The notes under the pieces: generated by a model
The model's database searches: none
Told to the model about the DNA's origin: nothing
Seen by the model: the letters and a program-made list of their open reading frames with translations, nothing else
Program-made: the position numbers and the translations under genes
Origin: Clostridiales bacterium UBA5888
Lineage (GTDB): Bacteria; Bacillota; Clostridia; Oscillospirales; Oscillospiraceae
Length of the DNA: 64,000 nt
Direction: 5' to 3'
NCBI GenBank assembly: GCA_002431965.1
Contig: DJEW01000016.1
Coordinates: forward strand, 43,827 to 107,826
Shown here: positions 28,153 through 36,778 of the stretch, piece after piece
How positions within the stretch are numbered: position 1 is the stretch's first letter
How the letters are laid out: each line of letters starts with the position of its first letter

Positions 28153-28195
28153 TGTGATAATACTATCCGACATTGCGGAATATGTGCCGGATAAC

Positions 28196-28277
28196 GAAGA
28201 ATAGGCAGCTGATGGGCTGTCTATTCTTCAATCACAGCATATAGCAAAACCGACGGCTGAGCACAGCCGTCGGTTTT
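28196..28277. terminator. Two tandem hairpins between convergent genes
   Basis: First stem: GAAGAATAGGCAGC (28196-28209) with GGCTGTCTATTCTTC (28215-28229). Second stem: AAAACCGACGGCTG (28246-28259) with CAGCCGTCGGTTTT (28264-28277), a bidirectional terminator for the channel gene (+) and yebC (-). Confidence 0.8.
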
Positions 28278-28293
28278 GCTTATTATACAGGAA

Positions 28294-29034
28294 TTACTCC
28301 GCGTCTTCCCAGTTATGCCAGACGTTCTGGACATCATCGTTATCCTCGAACATATCCAGCATCTTCTGCATATTTTTGATGTCGTCATCATTTGTGAGCT
28401 TGATGTAGCCGTTCTGGGGAAGCATCTCGACCTGTGCGGAAAGGAGCTTGTAGCCCTTGGCGGTCAGCGCGTCGGCAACGGCGGCGACCTCATCCTCAGC
28501 GGTGTAAACGGTCATGACCTCGCCGTCCGCCTCAAAGTCGGCAGCACCGGCTTCCAGGGCATCCATCATGACGGTATCCTCGTCAAGCTCTTCGTCCTCG
28601 TTGTCGATGACGATAACGCCCTTACGGTCGAAAGACCAGGAGACGCAATTCGCCGCGCCCATGTTTCCGCCGTACTTATCAAAGTAATGGCGCATTTCAC
28701 CGGCAGTGCGGTTGCGATTGTCGGTCATTGTTTCGACAATGACGGCGACGCCCTGAGGCCCGTAGCCTTCGTAGGTTATCTTCTCGTAGTTTTCGGTGTT
28801 GCCAGAGCCGAGAGCCTTGTCAATGGTGCGCTTTATATTGTCGTTGGGCATATTGGCGGCCTTCGCCTTTGCAATGACTGCGGCGAGCTTGGAGTTGCTG
28901 CGCGGATCACCGCCGCCGCCCTCTTTGACGGCAACGACCATCTCGCGGGCGATCTTTGTGAACGCCTGCGCACGCTTTGCATCAGCCGCACCCTTGGTTT
29001 TCTGTATGTTGTGCCATTTGGAATGACCGGACAT
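28294..29034 (-). CDS. yebC: YebC/PmpR family DNA-binding protein
   Basis: A 246-residue protein of the YebC/TACO1 family. The start MSGHSKWHNIQKTKGAADAK and the block VVAVKEGGGGDPRSNSKLAA are nearly invariant in the family. Members were described as transcription regulators; recent work links some to translation of proline-rich stretches, so the exact role is open. GAGGAG precedes the ATG at 29034; eighteen upstream in-frame codons are not family-like. A consensus promoter lies at 29079-29107. Confidence 0.95.
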   Translation of the reverse strand: MSGHSKWHNIQKTKGAADAKRAQAFTKIAREMVVAVKEGGGGDPRSNSKLAAVIAKAKAANMPNDNIKRTIDKALGSGNTENYEKITYEGYGPQGVAVIVETMTDNRNRTAGEMRHYFDKYGGNMGAANCVSWSFDRKGVIVIDNEDEELDEDTVMMDALEAGAADFEADGEVMTVYTAEDEVAAVADALTAKGYKLLSAQVEMLPQNGYIKLTNDDDIKNMQKMLDMFEDNDDVQNVWHNWEDAE

Positions 29035-29078
29035 GTTAACAGCTCCTCTTATGTGAATTAACGAAATTACCGGCTGAT

Positions 29079-29107
29079 ATTTTAGCACATAATGTTCCCA
29101 TTGACAA
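29079..29107 (-). promoter_or_regulatory. Sigma-A promoter of yebC
   Basis: TTGTCA (29102-29107) and TAAAAT (29079-29084) on the minus strand, 17-base spacer. Confidence 0.75.
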
Positions 29108-29128
29108 GGAAAAATTTCAGTGTTTCCG

Positions 29129-30631
29129 TTAAACTGTCCTGGGAATGAGCATCAATCTTCTGCTTTCCGCGTCCTCAGGCGGATTTGATGCCTTTATACG
29201 CTCCTCGCTCGAATGATACAGCTTTGCCAGCTCCCAGAGAGTTTCGTTCTCCACACGAACAAGTGTGACGGCGGGCAACGCCGCAAGATCAAAAGGGCTT
29301 TCCTCGTCAAGCGTGACAGACTCAACGCGGCTTATTTCCACCGTTGACGACAGCTGATAATTCATTTCGACGCATATATGCACGTCGATGTTCGGTCCGT
29401 CAGGTCTGAGGTATACGTCCGCAAGCCGCGCGCGGACAAGCTTTGTCTGTGCCGCGCCTTCCCAAAGCTCCACATTGACAAGCCGCCGCACGGCAGATAG
29501 AGTGCCTCCCGACGTGCGGTAGATCACATCGAGCGTGACGGCGGCGGACATTTTTTCCGGCAGCACAGATACCTGTGAAAGCGACGAAAACACGCTCAGC
29601 ACGTCGGCGCAGTCTTCTACGACGTTGACACGTTCATCCGCAGTGAGCTTCACCTGCTGCATGGCGGATGAGCTGCTGAGCTGCCGCGTCTGTGCGGCAA
29701 ACTCTGCGGGCATAAGGTTAGAATATACATCTGAGATATAGCTCACGCTGCGGCATCTGTGGCACACGAACTGAAGCACGGCGTGAATCTCGGCGTCAAG
29801 TGCCTTTTCACCGTTTATGGTATCAATAATATTGCAATAGCAGCTTGTGAGCTCTATCACGGCGCTGCAATGCTCCATATCATCTTCCCCTGTGTCGATT
29901 ATCTGCGAGAACGGCGTTGAAAACTCCGCTCGCACAGGGTAATTCACATCGTTCGAGAGATAGGAGATCGTCAGGTTGACTGTACCTTTGAAAATGACCT
30001 TTGTGCCGATGAGCTGTGTTTCAGCAAAGGCAAAATCCACGCACTGCGCGATAATCTGGCTCGGCTTGGGCTTGCCGCCGGGGAAAGTAAATTGCTCGTT
30101 GATGGCAAAAGTCTTTTCCATGACGGCGTTGGGCGCGGTAAGCTCCGCGCTCTCAAAGCGGGCATGCAGCCCCTCCGGCGCAGTATCCGGCAGACAGGTG
30201 TCCACGACCATGTTCTCCTGCCGGTAGCAGCTCATTTCTCCCATCAGCTCAAACGTGACGGATACCTTGCGCGGATTCAGCACGCGCGCCTCGCTGTTCT
30301 GTATGGTCAGTTCCACCTGCGCACGCGCATCTGCGTCTGCATCCCCAATATCATATTCGAGCGTGAACGGCTTTGAAAGGCGCACATATGACACGCTGTT
30401 TTCACTCTCGGTTATGTATATAATCGCCGCGGTCAGCTCGCCTGTTATAAGCACGCCCCGGCTCGTCACATCCTTGCTCTTCATCAGCACTGCGGTCTGC
30501 ACGGAGGCAATCTTGCCGATGTCGTCGTTCGTGTCGGGCACAACGCTTTCGGCAGTTTCCTGTATACGTTTCGTTTGACGCGATACCTCACGATATGTGC
30601 TCACAACTTTATTTTCAAAGCCTATTTCCAT
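29129..30631 (-). CDS. sipL: SipL-like spore morphogenesis protein (DUF3794 repeats plus LysM)
   Basis: A 500-residue protein built of SipL/SPOCS (DUF3794) repeats and a C-terminal LysM domain (TLVRVENETLWELAKLYHSSEERIKASNPP). The repeats are marked by VLMKSKDVTSRGVLITGELTAAIIY and similar later blocks. In Clostridioides difficile, SipL binds SpoIVA and is required for coat assembly around the forespore. The gene lies directly after a tiny spoVM, whose product places SpoIVA, so the pair makes functional sense. AAGGAGC lies nine bases before the ATG at 30631; another ATG six bases earlier is too close. Confidence 0.88.
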   Translation of the reverse strand: MEIGFENKVVSTYREVSRQTKRIQETAESVVPDTNDDIGKIASVQTAVLMKSKDVTSRGVLITGELTAAIIYITESENSVSYVRLSKPFTLEYDIGDADADARAQVELTIQNSEARVLNPRKVSVTFELMGEMSCYRQENMVVDTCLPDTAPEGLHARFESAELTAPNAVMEKTFAINEQFTFPGGKPKPSQIIAQCVDFAFAETQLIGTKVIFKGTVNLTISYLSNDVNYPVRAEFSTPFSQIIDTGEDDMEHCSAVIELTSCYCNIIDTINGEKALDAEIHAVLQFVCHRCRSVSYISDVYSNLMPAEFAAQTRQLSSSSAMQQVKLTADERVNVVEDCADVLSVFSSLSQVSVLPEKMSAAVTLDVIYRTSGGTLSAVRRLVNVELWEGAAQTKLVRARLADVYLRPDGPNIDVHICVEMNYQLSSTVEISRVESVTLDEESPFDLAALPAVTLVRVENETLWELAKLYHSSEERIKASNPPEDAESRRLMLIPRTV

Positions 30632-30688
30632 ATACATACGCTCCTTACTGCACTGTTTGTACACCATATGCGCGCTCGCGGAGCGGTA

Positions 30689-30757
30689 TTACCGCCCCGT
30701 GAGTTTGCAGATAATATTCGCCAGGAATTTTGGCAGCTTTACAATGTATATCTTCAT
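30689..30757 (-). CDS. spoVM: SpoVM, spore coat-anchoring amphipathic peptide
   Basis: A 22-codon gene. The peptide starts MKIYIVKLPKFLANII and ends KLTGR. It matches Bacillus SpoVM (26 residues, starting MKFYTIKLPKFLGGIV): Lys2, Tyr4, the KLPKFL core and Pro9, which is known to be essential for curvature sensing, are kept. The usual Gly-Gly after Leu12 is replaced by Ala-Asn and the tail is four residues shorter. SpoVM inserts into the forespore outer membrane and recruits SpoIVA. GGAAGGGAAGTGAGAG provides the ribosome site. It lies between the 50-codon gene and sipL in one direction. Confidence 0.85.
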   Translation of the reverse strand: MKIYIVKLPKFLANIICKLTGR

Positions 30758-30794
30758 ATCTCTCACTTCCCTTCCGATTTCATCACGCGCCGCA

Positions 30795-30947
30795 TCAGCA
30801 GCAGCGGCGGATATACCACAAGCCCAGGCATATCAGCGCCGCCGCCAGCAGAAACCACCACACCTGACTGGGCAGAACAAGCGCCAGTATGATGATGCAG
30901 CCCGCGATTATCGCCGCAAAGCCGCATATATTGCCCCTCCTGCGCAT
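30795..30947 (-). CDS. Small hydrophobic membrane protein, 50 residues
   Basis: Fifty codons from ATG 30947 to TGA. Basic start (MRRRGN), then two hydrophobic stretches (CGFAAIIAGCIIILALVLPS and WWFLLAAALICLGLWYI) and a basic Cys end (RRCC), so it should be a two-pass membrane hairpin. I believe similar small proteins occur beside spoVM in other Clostridia, but have not confirmed it; function is unknown. The ribosome site AAGGCGG and the ATG both lie in the distal arm of an 18-bp hairpin, which may control translation. Confidence 0.6.
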   Translation of the reverse strand: MRRRGNICGFAAIIAGCIIILALVLPSQVWWFLLAAALICLGLWYIRRCC

Positions 30948-31009
30948 AAACTGACCGCCTTCCATGTATGTGTTCTCTCCATCATACGCGAAAGGCGGTC
31001 AGTTTATGC
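30944..31009. promoter_or_regulatory. 18-bp perfect inverted repeat enclosing a start codon
   Basis: GCATAAACTGACCGCCTT (30944-30961) pairs perfectly with AAGGCGGTCAGTTTATGC (30992-31009) over a 30-base loop. On the minus strand the distal arm holds the ribosome site and ATG of the 50-codon gene. On the plus strand AATATTTTGTTTT follows, so it could also stop antisense transcripts. It follows rsgA after 53 bases. Confidence 0.7.
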
Positions 31010-31062
31010 AATATTTTGTTTTAGTACAGCTCTGCAGGCACATAGTTCGGTGCTGCCTCTGG

Positions 31063-31944
31063 TCATTTTGTTTCCCAGCTCTTATGCTGAGCGCTCAGCT
31101 CGTAGAGCCGTTCATATGAACGGTAGCGGTTTGGCGCAATCTTGCCGTCGGCGACGGCCTGCGTCACAGCGCAGCCCGGTTCTTTTAAGTGGGCGCAGTC
31201 CTTGAAGCGGCATTCGCCTATGTATGGGGCAAAGTCGATGAAGTCAAACTGCAGCTGCTCCTTTGGGATGGTCTCCATCATTTCAATGTCGAAGGAGGCA
31301 AACCCCGGAGTGTCCGCGGCATACGTTCTGCAGCCGAGATCAAAAAGCTGCACATGGCGCGTGGTGTGCCTGCCGCGGCCGAGTTTGTCGCTGACCTCAG
31401 CGGTCTTGATGTTCAGGCCGGGTAGGAGCTTATTCAGAATGCTCGACTTGCCGACGCCGGAGTTGCCGGTGAAAGCGCATACCTTGCCGGAAATCACACT
31501 CCGCAGCGCGTTAATTCCCTCTCCAGTTTCCGCGCTTGTACGCACGACAGTAAAGCCTGCACCGGTAAAAATATCAAAAAGTGCGTCGGCAGGGTCAACA
31601 TCCGCTTTGTTGATGCAGATAATAAGCTCGCACCCTGCACTCTCCGCAATAACGGAAACCCGGTCGATGAGAAAAGGATCTGTGACGGGATTCGTGTTTG
31701 CCGCAACGAACACAAGTGCGTCCACATTGGCAACGGCGGGTCGGATGAAGAAATTACGCCGTTCTGCCACGCGGTCAATTCGTCCCTTTCCGTTCGCGTC
31801 GAGCGAGCACTCCACTCTGTCACCGACGAGTGGAGACGTTCCGTCCAGCCGGAAGCGCCCGCGCGCCTTGCATTCCAATATGCCGTTTTCCGTCTCAACG
31901 TAGTAAAAGCCGCTGAGCGCTTTGACAATGATACCCTCAGTCAT
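31063..31944 (-). CDS. rsgA: Ribosome small subunit-dependent GTPase A
   Basis: A 293-residue circularly permuted GTPase that helps mature the 30S ribosomal subunit. An N-terminal OB domain is followed by the permuted GTPase motifs: ICINKADV (G4) comes before GNSGVGKSSILNKL (G1) and DTPG (G3). The C-terminal zinc site is CRFKDCAHLKEPGC. It sits eight bases after the PASTA kinase gene, the usual order prpC-prkC-rsgA of Firmicutes. Confidence 0.96.
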   Translation of the reverse strand: MTEGIIVKALSGFYYVETENGILECKARGRFRLDGTSPLVGDRVECSLDANGKGRIDRVAERRNFFIRPAVANVDALVFVAANTNPVTDPFLIDRVSVIAESAGCELIICINKADVDPADALFDIFTGAGFTVVRTSAETGEGINALRSVISGKVCAFTGNSGVGKSSILNKLLPGLNIKTAEVSDKLGRGRHTTRHVQLFDLGCRTYAADTPGFASFDIEMMETIPKEQLQFDFIDFAPYIGECRFKDCAHLKEPGCAVTQAVADGKIAPNRYRSYERLYELSAQHKSWETK

Positions 31945-31951
31945 TTATGCC

Positions 31952-33616
31952 TCAATAACCGCTGGAGACCTTGAGCGTGATCTTTCCGTGCTCCTCAATC
32001 TCCTGAAATGCAGCCGGAGACTGCCCTATTACCGTGCCTGCCTCCTGATCGCTGGAGACGTATTCCGATCCGCCATATGTCAATCCGGAATTGGATATTT
32101 TGGATATTGCCATATCCTCCGTCAGACCGACAAAGTTAGGCGTGGATATATACTGCACCTGCGGACCGCTGCTGACGACAAGATACACCGTCGATCCTGC
32201 GCTTATCTGTTCGTTGGCGGCAGGGCTGGTGCTGATGACGGAGTCCTTGGGAACGTCGGAAGAGGTTGCATTCTCCACCTCGACGGTAAAGCCGGCTTTT
32301 TGAAGCTCCAGCACAGCCTCGCGGTAGTCCGTGCCGGCAACATCCGGCACGGGTGTCAGCACAACGCCTGTGCTGACTGAAAGCTCCACCGAAATACCGT
32401 CCGGAGTGAGCATCATGCTGCGGCCCGGCTCAGGATTTTGGCTGAGTATAATACCGCTTTGAGTGTCGGTGTCGATGATATAAGTCACTTTGAAGTTGTA
32501 CGTTGCCGCAAGATCTGCATTGTTGACAATGGACTCATAATTGCTGCCGACAAAATTCGGAAGCGGGATGCGCTCTGCCGGTGAGAACACATCCTTGAGC
32601 CAGAAGTTCCACAAAAAAGCAAACAGGCAGAGTATGAGAACAAGACCGCCGAACGCGCCCGACATATACGCCACCGTGCCGGAGCGTTTGCGGCGCAGAG
32701 AGAATTTATCCCGCGACATCTCACTCACGGAGCGCACCGGAGCAACGGCGGGATTTTCAAATTCCGGCTTATTCTCGGCGGCGATCTGAGCCTGTGTAAA
32801 CCTGTTCAGGTCGTCCAACAGTTCATTTGCCGATTGATAGCGGCTGTTGATCTGGCAGCTCATCGCCTTGAGCGTGATACGCTCAAGCTCCTCGGGTATG
32901 TCCGGCACGATGTCGGAAGGCATCTTCGGCAGAGAGCTCATATGCTGCACAGCAATCTCGCCAAGAGTCTCTCCTGTATACGGCTTTTGCCCCGTGAGCA
33001 TTTCGTACATTACTACACCCAGCGAGTATATATCGCTGCGCGCATCCGGATTTTCGCCGCGCGCCTGCTCCGGGGCAATATAGTGAATCGAACCTATTGC
33101 CTGTCCGCTCTCCTGTATTTCATTTTCAAGCGCGGCAATACCGAAATCGGCGACCTTTATTGTGCCGTCCTTCAAAAGCATAATATTCTGCGGTTTAATG
33201 TCGCGGTGGATGATGCCGCGGCTATGCGCGTGAGCGAGCGCCTTGGTTATCTGCTTGGAAAAGTGCAGCGCTTCCTTCCAGCTTATTGCGCCGCGCTTGT
33301 CCATATACTGCTTGAGTGTGATGCCGTCTACAAGCTCCATGACTATGTATTCGACATCGTCACTGTGGCTTACATCATATACTGCGACAATATTCGGATG
33401 AGACAGCATGGCGATCGCGTGCGATTCCGAGCAGAAGCGGCGGCGGAATTCCTCGTCCTTCGCCATCTCCTCGCGCATTATCTTCACTGCGACAAAGCGG
33501 CTCAGCCGGTGGCAGAACGCTTTGTATACCACTGCCATTCCGCCCTCGCCTATTTTTTCGAGGATTTCATATCTGCCATCAAGCAATACGCCGATATAGT
33601 TCTTTTCATTTTCCAT
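31952..33616 (-). CDS. prkC: PASTA-domain serine/threonine protein kinase
   Basis: A 554-residue transmembrane kinase. The cytoplasmic kinase domain spans about residues 14-275: Gly loop IGEGGMAVV, Lys45 in VAVKIM, HRDIKPQN (137-144), DFG (157-159) and APEQA. One membrane segment lies near 315-338. Outside are three PASTA domains (about 347-420, 421-487, 488-554) that bind muropeptides or lipid II. Such kinases link wall fragments to germination, growth and stress. The phosphatase gene lies ten bases upstream, as usual. Confidence 0.95.
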   Translation of the reverse strand: MENEKNYIGVLLDGRYEILEKIGEGGMAVVYKAFCHRLSRFVAVKIMREEMAKDEEFRRRFCSESHAIAMLSHPNIVAVYDVSHSDDVEYIVMELVDGITLKQYMDKRGAISWKEALHFSKQITKALAHAHSRGIIHRDIKPQNIMLLKDGTIKVADFGIAALENEIQESGQAIGSIHYIAPEQARGENPDARSDIYSLGVVMYEMLTGQKPYTGETLGEIAVQHMSSLPKMPSDIVPDIPEELERITLKAMSCQINSRYQSANELLDDLNRFTQAQIAAENKPEFENPAVAPVRSVSEMSRDKFSLRRKRSGTVAYMSGAFGGLVLILCLFAFLWNFWLKDVFSPAERIPLPNFVGSNYESIVNNADLAATYNFKVTYIIDTDTQSGIILSQNPEPGRSMMLTPDGISVELSVSTGVVLTPVPDVAGTDYREAVLELQKAGFTVEVENATSSDVPKDSVISTSPAANEQISAGSTVYLVVSSGPQVQYISTPNFVGLTEDMAISKISNSGLTYGGSEYVSSDQEAGTVIGQSPAAFQEIEEHGKITLKVSSGY

Positions 33617-33626
33617 AAGCAGTCTC

Positions 33627-34373
33627 CTACTTCATCACAGCCAGTACAGTCACGTTGTCCGGCGCGCCGCGCATAAGCGCCTTGCTCAACAGTGCGCGGC
33701 ATAAAAGCTCCGGTTCGGGATAATCCTTGGCATAGTCGAGCATTTCAAGCTCCGAAACAAGATTGGACAGTCCGTCCGAGCACATCAGCAGAACGTCTCC
33801 CGTTTGCAGACTAATCTCGTAATAGTCCGCCTCGACCGTGGCTTCCGAGCCGAGCGCACGGGTTATGACATTTTTCTGTGGATGTCGGCGTGCCTGTTCT
33901 TTCGTGATAGCACCGTATTCCACCAGCTCCTCCACGAGCGAATGGTCGTGCGTGATCTGTTCGATCGCGTCATTCCGGCGTGATATATAGTATGCGCGGC
34001 TGTCGCCCACATTGATAATATAACCGTTCCCGCTGTTCTTTATCACACCGCCGACAATGGTCGTGCCCATGCCGTTGTATGCTTCGTCAAACTGAGAGTA
34101 GTCATACGCCACGCCGTTCGCCTCAGCGCAGGCATCGGTCAGAACCTTCCTGAAGTCGATAGCACGGCTGACACGCGAGGTAAGCTTGCCGTAGATATAC
34201 GACACGAACGCCTTGTTTGAAAGCTGGCTGGCAAGCCCGCCGGCCTTTGCCCCGCCCATGCCGTCGCAAAGCGCGGCAATGAGGCAGTCCTTAGTCTCGC
34301 ACTTTTCAATTATAAAGCTGTCCTGATTGTCTTTCCTGACCTTTCCCTTGTCGGTCAGTCCGAAGCTTCTCAT
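33627..34373 (-). CDS. prpC: Stp1/PrpC-type PP2C serine/threonine phosphatase
   Basis: A 248-residue metal-dependent protein phosphatase. The start GLTDKGKVRKDNQDSF carries the PP2C metal-binding Asp of RxxNQD; LCDGMGGAKAGGLAS, NVGDSRAYYI, ITRALGSE, LMCSDGLSNLV and GAPDNVTVLAV are the ordered PP2C motifs. It reverses phosphorylation by the kinase encoded next, and is soluble. Confidence 0.96.
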   Translation of the reverse strand: MRSFGLTDKGKVRKDNQDSFIIEKCETKDCLIAALCDGMGGAKAGGLASQLSNKAFVSYIYGKLTSRVSRAIDFRKVLTDACAEANGVAYDYSQFDEAYNGMGTTIVGGVIKNSGNGYIINVGDSRAYYISRRNDAIEQITHDHSLVEELVEYGAITKEQARRHPQKNVITRALGSEATVEADYYEISLQTGDVLLMCSDGLSNLVSELEMLDYAKDYPEPELLCRALLSKALMRGAPDNVTVLAVMK

Positions 34374-34409
34374 TTTACCTCACTTCTGCCGCAATGTGGC
34401 AACATGGGT

Positions 34410-35438
34410 TTATTTTTTCTGCATTTTGCGTCTGAGCTGTCCGCAGGATGCATCCACATCCCCGCCGAGCTTCCGGCGAACCGTAACGTTTACGCCCTCA
34501 TTTTCAAGTACCCTGATAAACGCCTTCATGTGCCCCTCCGTGGACGGGCGAAACTCGCGCTCCTCCACATGGTTGAGCGGGATGAGGTTGACGTGTGCGG
34601 AAACATCCTTTGCGCGCTTTGCCAGCAGCCGCGCATGATACTCCGTGTCGTTCACGCCGTCGATCATTGCATATTCGAACGATATTCTGCGCCCGGTCTT
34701 CCGGTAATACCTGCGGCAGCAGTCCATAAGCTCATCCACGCCGCGTCCGCGATTTGCCGGCATAAGGCGCGAGCGGGTCTCATCATCCGGTGCGTGCAGC
34801 GACACGGAAAGCGTAAGCTGCAGATCGCGTGCGGCGAGATCGTCAAAGCGTTCAGTGATACCGCAGGTGGACAGCGAGATGTGGCGCATGCCGATATTCA
34901 TGCCCTGCGGGTGGTTGACAAGCTCCAGAAAGCGCATGACATTGTCAAAGTTGTCCAGCGGCTCTCCGATGCCCATAAGAACTATGTTAGAAATCGGCTT
35001 CCTCGAATCGAGCTGAGAGAACATGACCTCATCGAGTATCTCCGACGGCTCAAGGCTGCGGACAAGCCCGCCGATTGTTGACGCGCAGAACGCGCAGCCC
35101 TGTCGGCAGCCGACCTGCGAAGACACGCACACGGTGTTTCCGTGCTTATAGCTCATCACTACGGTCTCCACGGCGTTGCCGTCATAAAGCTCCCAGAGGT
35201 ATTTTATCGTTCCGTCGAGCTTGGAAATCTGCCTGGAAAGCACTTTCGGCTTATACAGCCGGTATTCGCTTTTCATCTTTTCCTTCAGCGCCTTCGGGAG
35301 GTTTGTCATGCCGTCAAAGTCACGCATGCCGCGCCCAAGCCATTCAAATATTTGCCTGGCGCGGTACTTGGGTTCACCCAAAGCCTCAAGCTCCGTTTCT
35401 ATCTCCTGCGGCAGCATTGAGAGTATGTCTTTTTTCAT
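34410..35438 (-). CDS. rlmN: Dual-specificity 23S rRNA/tRNA adenine C2-methyltransferase
   Basis: A 342-residue radical SAM enzyme that methylates A2503 of 23S rRNA and A37 of some tRNAs. The radical SAM cysteines are in CRQGCAFCAST; SSQVGC precedes them, and VLMGIGEPLDNF, ISLSTCG, LHAPDDETR and VTVRRKLGGDVDASCGQL are family blocks, the last holding the methyl-accepting cysteine. It lies between rsmB and prpC in a long operon. Confidence 0.96.
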   Translation of the reverse strand: MKKDILSMLPQEIETELEALGEPKYRARQIFEWLGRGMRDFDGMTNLPKALKEKMKSEYRLYKPKVLSRQISKLDGTIKYLWELYDGNAVETVVMSYKHGNTVCVSSQVGCRQGCAFCASTIGGLVRSLEPSEILDEVMFSQLDSRKPISNIVLMGIGEPLDNFDNVMRFLELVNHPQGMNIGMRHISLSTCGITERFDDLAARDLQLTLSVSLHAPDDETRSRLMPANRGRGVDELMDCCRRYYRKTGRRISFEYAMIDGVNDTEYHARLLAKRAKDVSAHVNLIPLNHVEEREFRPSTEGHMKAFIRVLENEGVNVTVRRKLGGDVDASCGQLRRKMQKK

Positions 35439-35452
35439 TGTGTTGATTCCTG

Positions 35453-36778
35453 TTATTTTATCCTTTTGAGGCGTGCGGCAAAAAAGCCGTCCGTTCCATC
35501 GGTATTGGGAAAAAACGTGTGCATTCCGCTCTCTATGAGCTTCGTACCGAGTGCAAATGGTTCAGGGCTGTAATTATCATGGCTTTCAAGAAACTCATTT
35601 ACGACCGCTTCGTTCTCGCATTCGAGCACCGTGCAGGTTGAGTACAGCAATGTACCGCCGGGCTTCACAAAGCAAGAGAGGCTGGCAAGTATATCGCGCT
35701 GTATTGCGGGCAGCGGTGCGATCTCATTTTCGCTTTTGCAGCGTATCTCAGGTTTCTTGCGAATGACGCCGAGACCGGAGCATGGCACATCCGCGATGAC
35801 AACATCAAATACGTTCTCAAGCGCTGCGTCACCACACCGTGCATCACGCGCCTCGGTTCTGATAATATCAATACCAAGCCGCTCCGCCCCCTGACGTATG
35901 AAAGCGAGCTTTTTTTCTTGAATGTCACAGGCGAGTATCTCTCCGCTGTTTTTCATGCGCACCGCAGCGGAGAACGCCTTGCCGCCAGGTGCGGAGCATG
36001 CATCCAGCACACGCATTCCCGCCCTGGGTGCCGCGATTTCGACCGCGGTGCGGGCAGCGCGATCCTGCACGTAAAAAAGTCCCTCGTCAAAGCCGGGCAA
36101 AGCAGTAACGCTGCCACCTTGGAGCGTTATGCAGCCGGTGGGAAAGTCACAGACGTTGTGCGCAATGTCAGATCTTGAAAGCGCGCGGGCATAGTCGTCA
36201 ACGCCGACCTTAAGTGTGTTCACCTGAATATCAAGTCCGGGCGGAGTGTTGCAGCAGCGCAGAAAATCCTCTGTGAACTTATAGCCGCGCTCGACGATGA
36301 GCCGCCGAACCAGCCATATAGGATGACTGTATTTAATGGATAAATGTTCCGCACTTCCCGCACCTGGTATGACGGGAAGTGAATTTTTATTTTCACTCAC
36401 ACGGCGCAGCACAGCGTTGACAAGTCCTGAAGCGCGTTCAAGCCCGCAGCGCCGGCACAGCGCGACGCTCTCGTTTACGGCGGCACGCGGAGGAATTTTA
36501 TCAAGAAAAACGAGCTGATATACACCGAGACGCAGAACATCGCGCAGCTTAGGCTCAAGTTTTTTGACGTTCTGAGTGCAGTAAGCACCAATATAAAAGT
36601 CGCACAGAGTGCTGTTTTGCAGCACTCCAAGAGAAAGGCGCGACGCGAGCGCGGCTTCCCTTCCGTCCAGCGCGGCTCCTTTTATCACAGCGTCGATCGC
36701 CGCGCCCGACCATGCGCCGTCGCGGCGGCATTTTTCCAGCGCTTCAAGCGCTGCATCTCTTGCTCCCATCTCCGTCAA
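35453..36778 (-). CDS. rsmB: 16S rRNA (cytosine 967-C5)-methyltransferase
   Basis: A 441-residue enzyme. The N-terminal third is a NusB-like RNA-binding domain (LSLGVLQNSTLCDFYI, LRDVLRLGVYQLVFLDKIPP, AAVNESVALCRRCG); the rest is an m5C methyltransferase with VLDACSAPGGKAFSA (SAM site), VIADVPCSGLGVIRKKPEI (catalytic Cys) and GTLLYSTCTVLECENE. The likely start is the TTG at 36778, whose TTGA overlaps the fmt stop; an ATG nine bases later is the alternative. Confidence 0.95.
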   Translation of the reverse strand: MTEMGARDAALEALEKCRRDGAWSGAAIDAVIKGAALDGREAALASRLSLGVLQNSTLCDFYIGAYCTQNVKKLEPKLRDVLRLGVYQLVFLDKIPPRAAVNESVALCRRCGLERASGLVNAVLRRVSENKNSLPVIPGAGSAEHLSIKYSHPIWLVRRLIVERGYKFTEDFLRCCNTPPGLDIQVNTLKVGVDDYARALSRSDIAHNVCDFPTGCITLQGGSVTALPGFDEGLFYVQDRAARTAVEIAAPRAGMRVLDACSAPGGKAFSAAVRMKNSGEILACDIQEKKLAFIRQGAERLGIDIIRTEARDARCGDAALENVFDVVIADVPCSGLGVIRKKPEIRCKSENEIAPLPAIQRDILASLSCFVKPGGTLLYSTCTVLECENEAVVNEFLESHDNYSPEPFALGTKLIESGMHTFFPNTDGTDGFFAARLKRIK

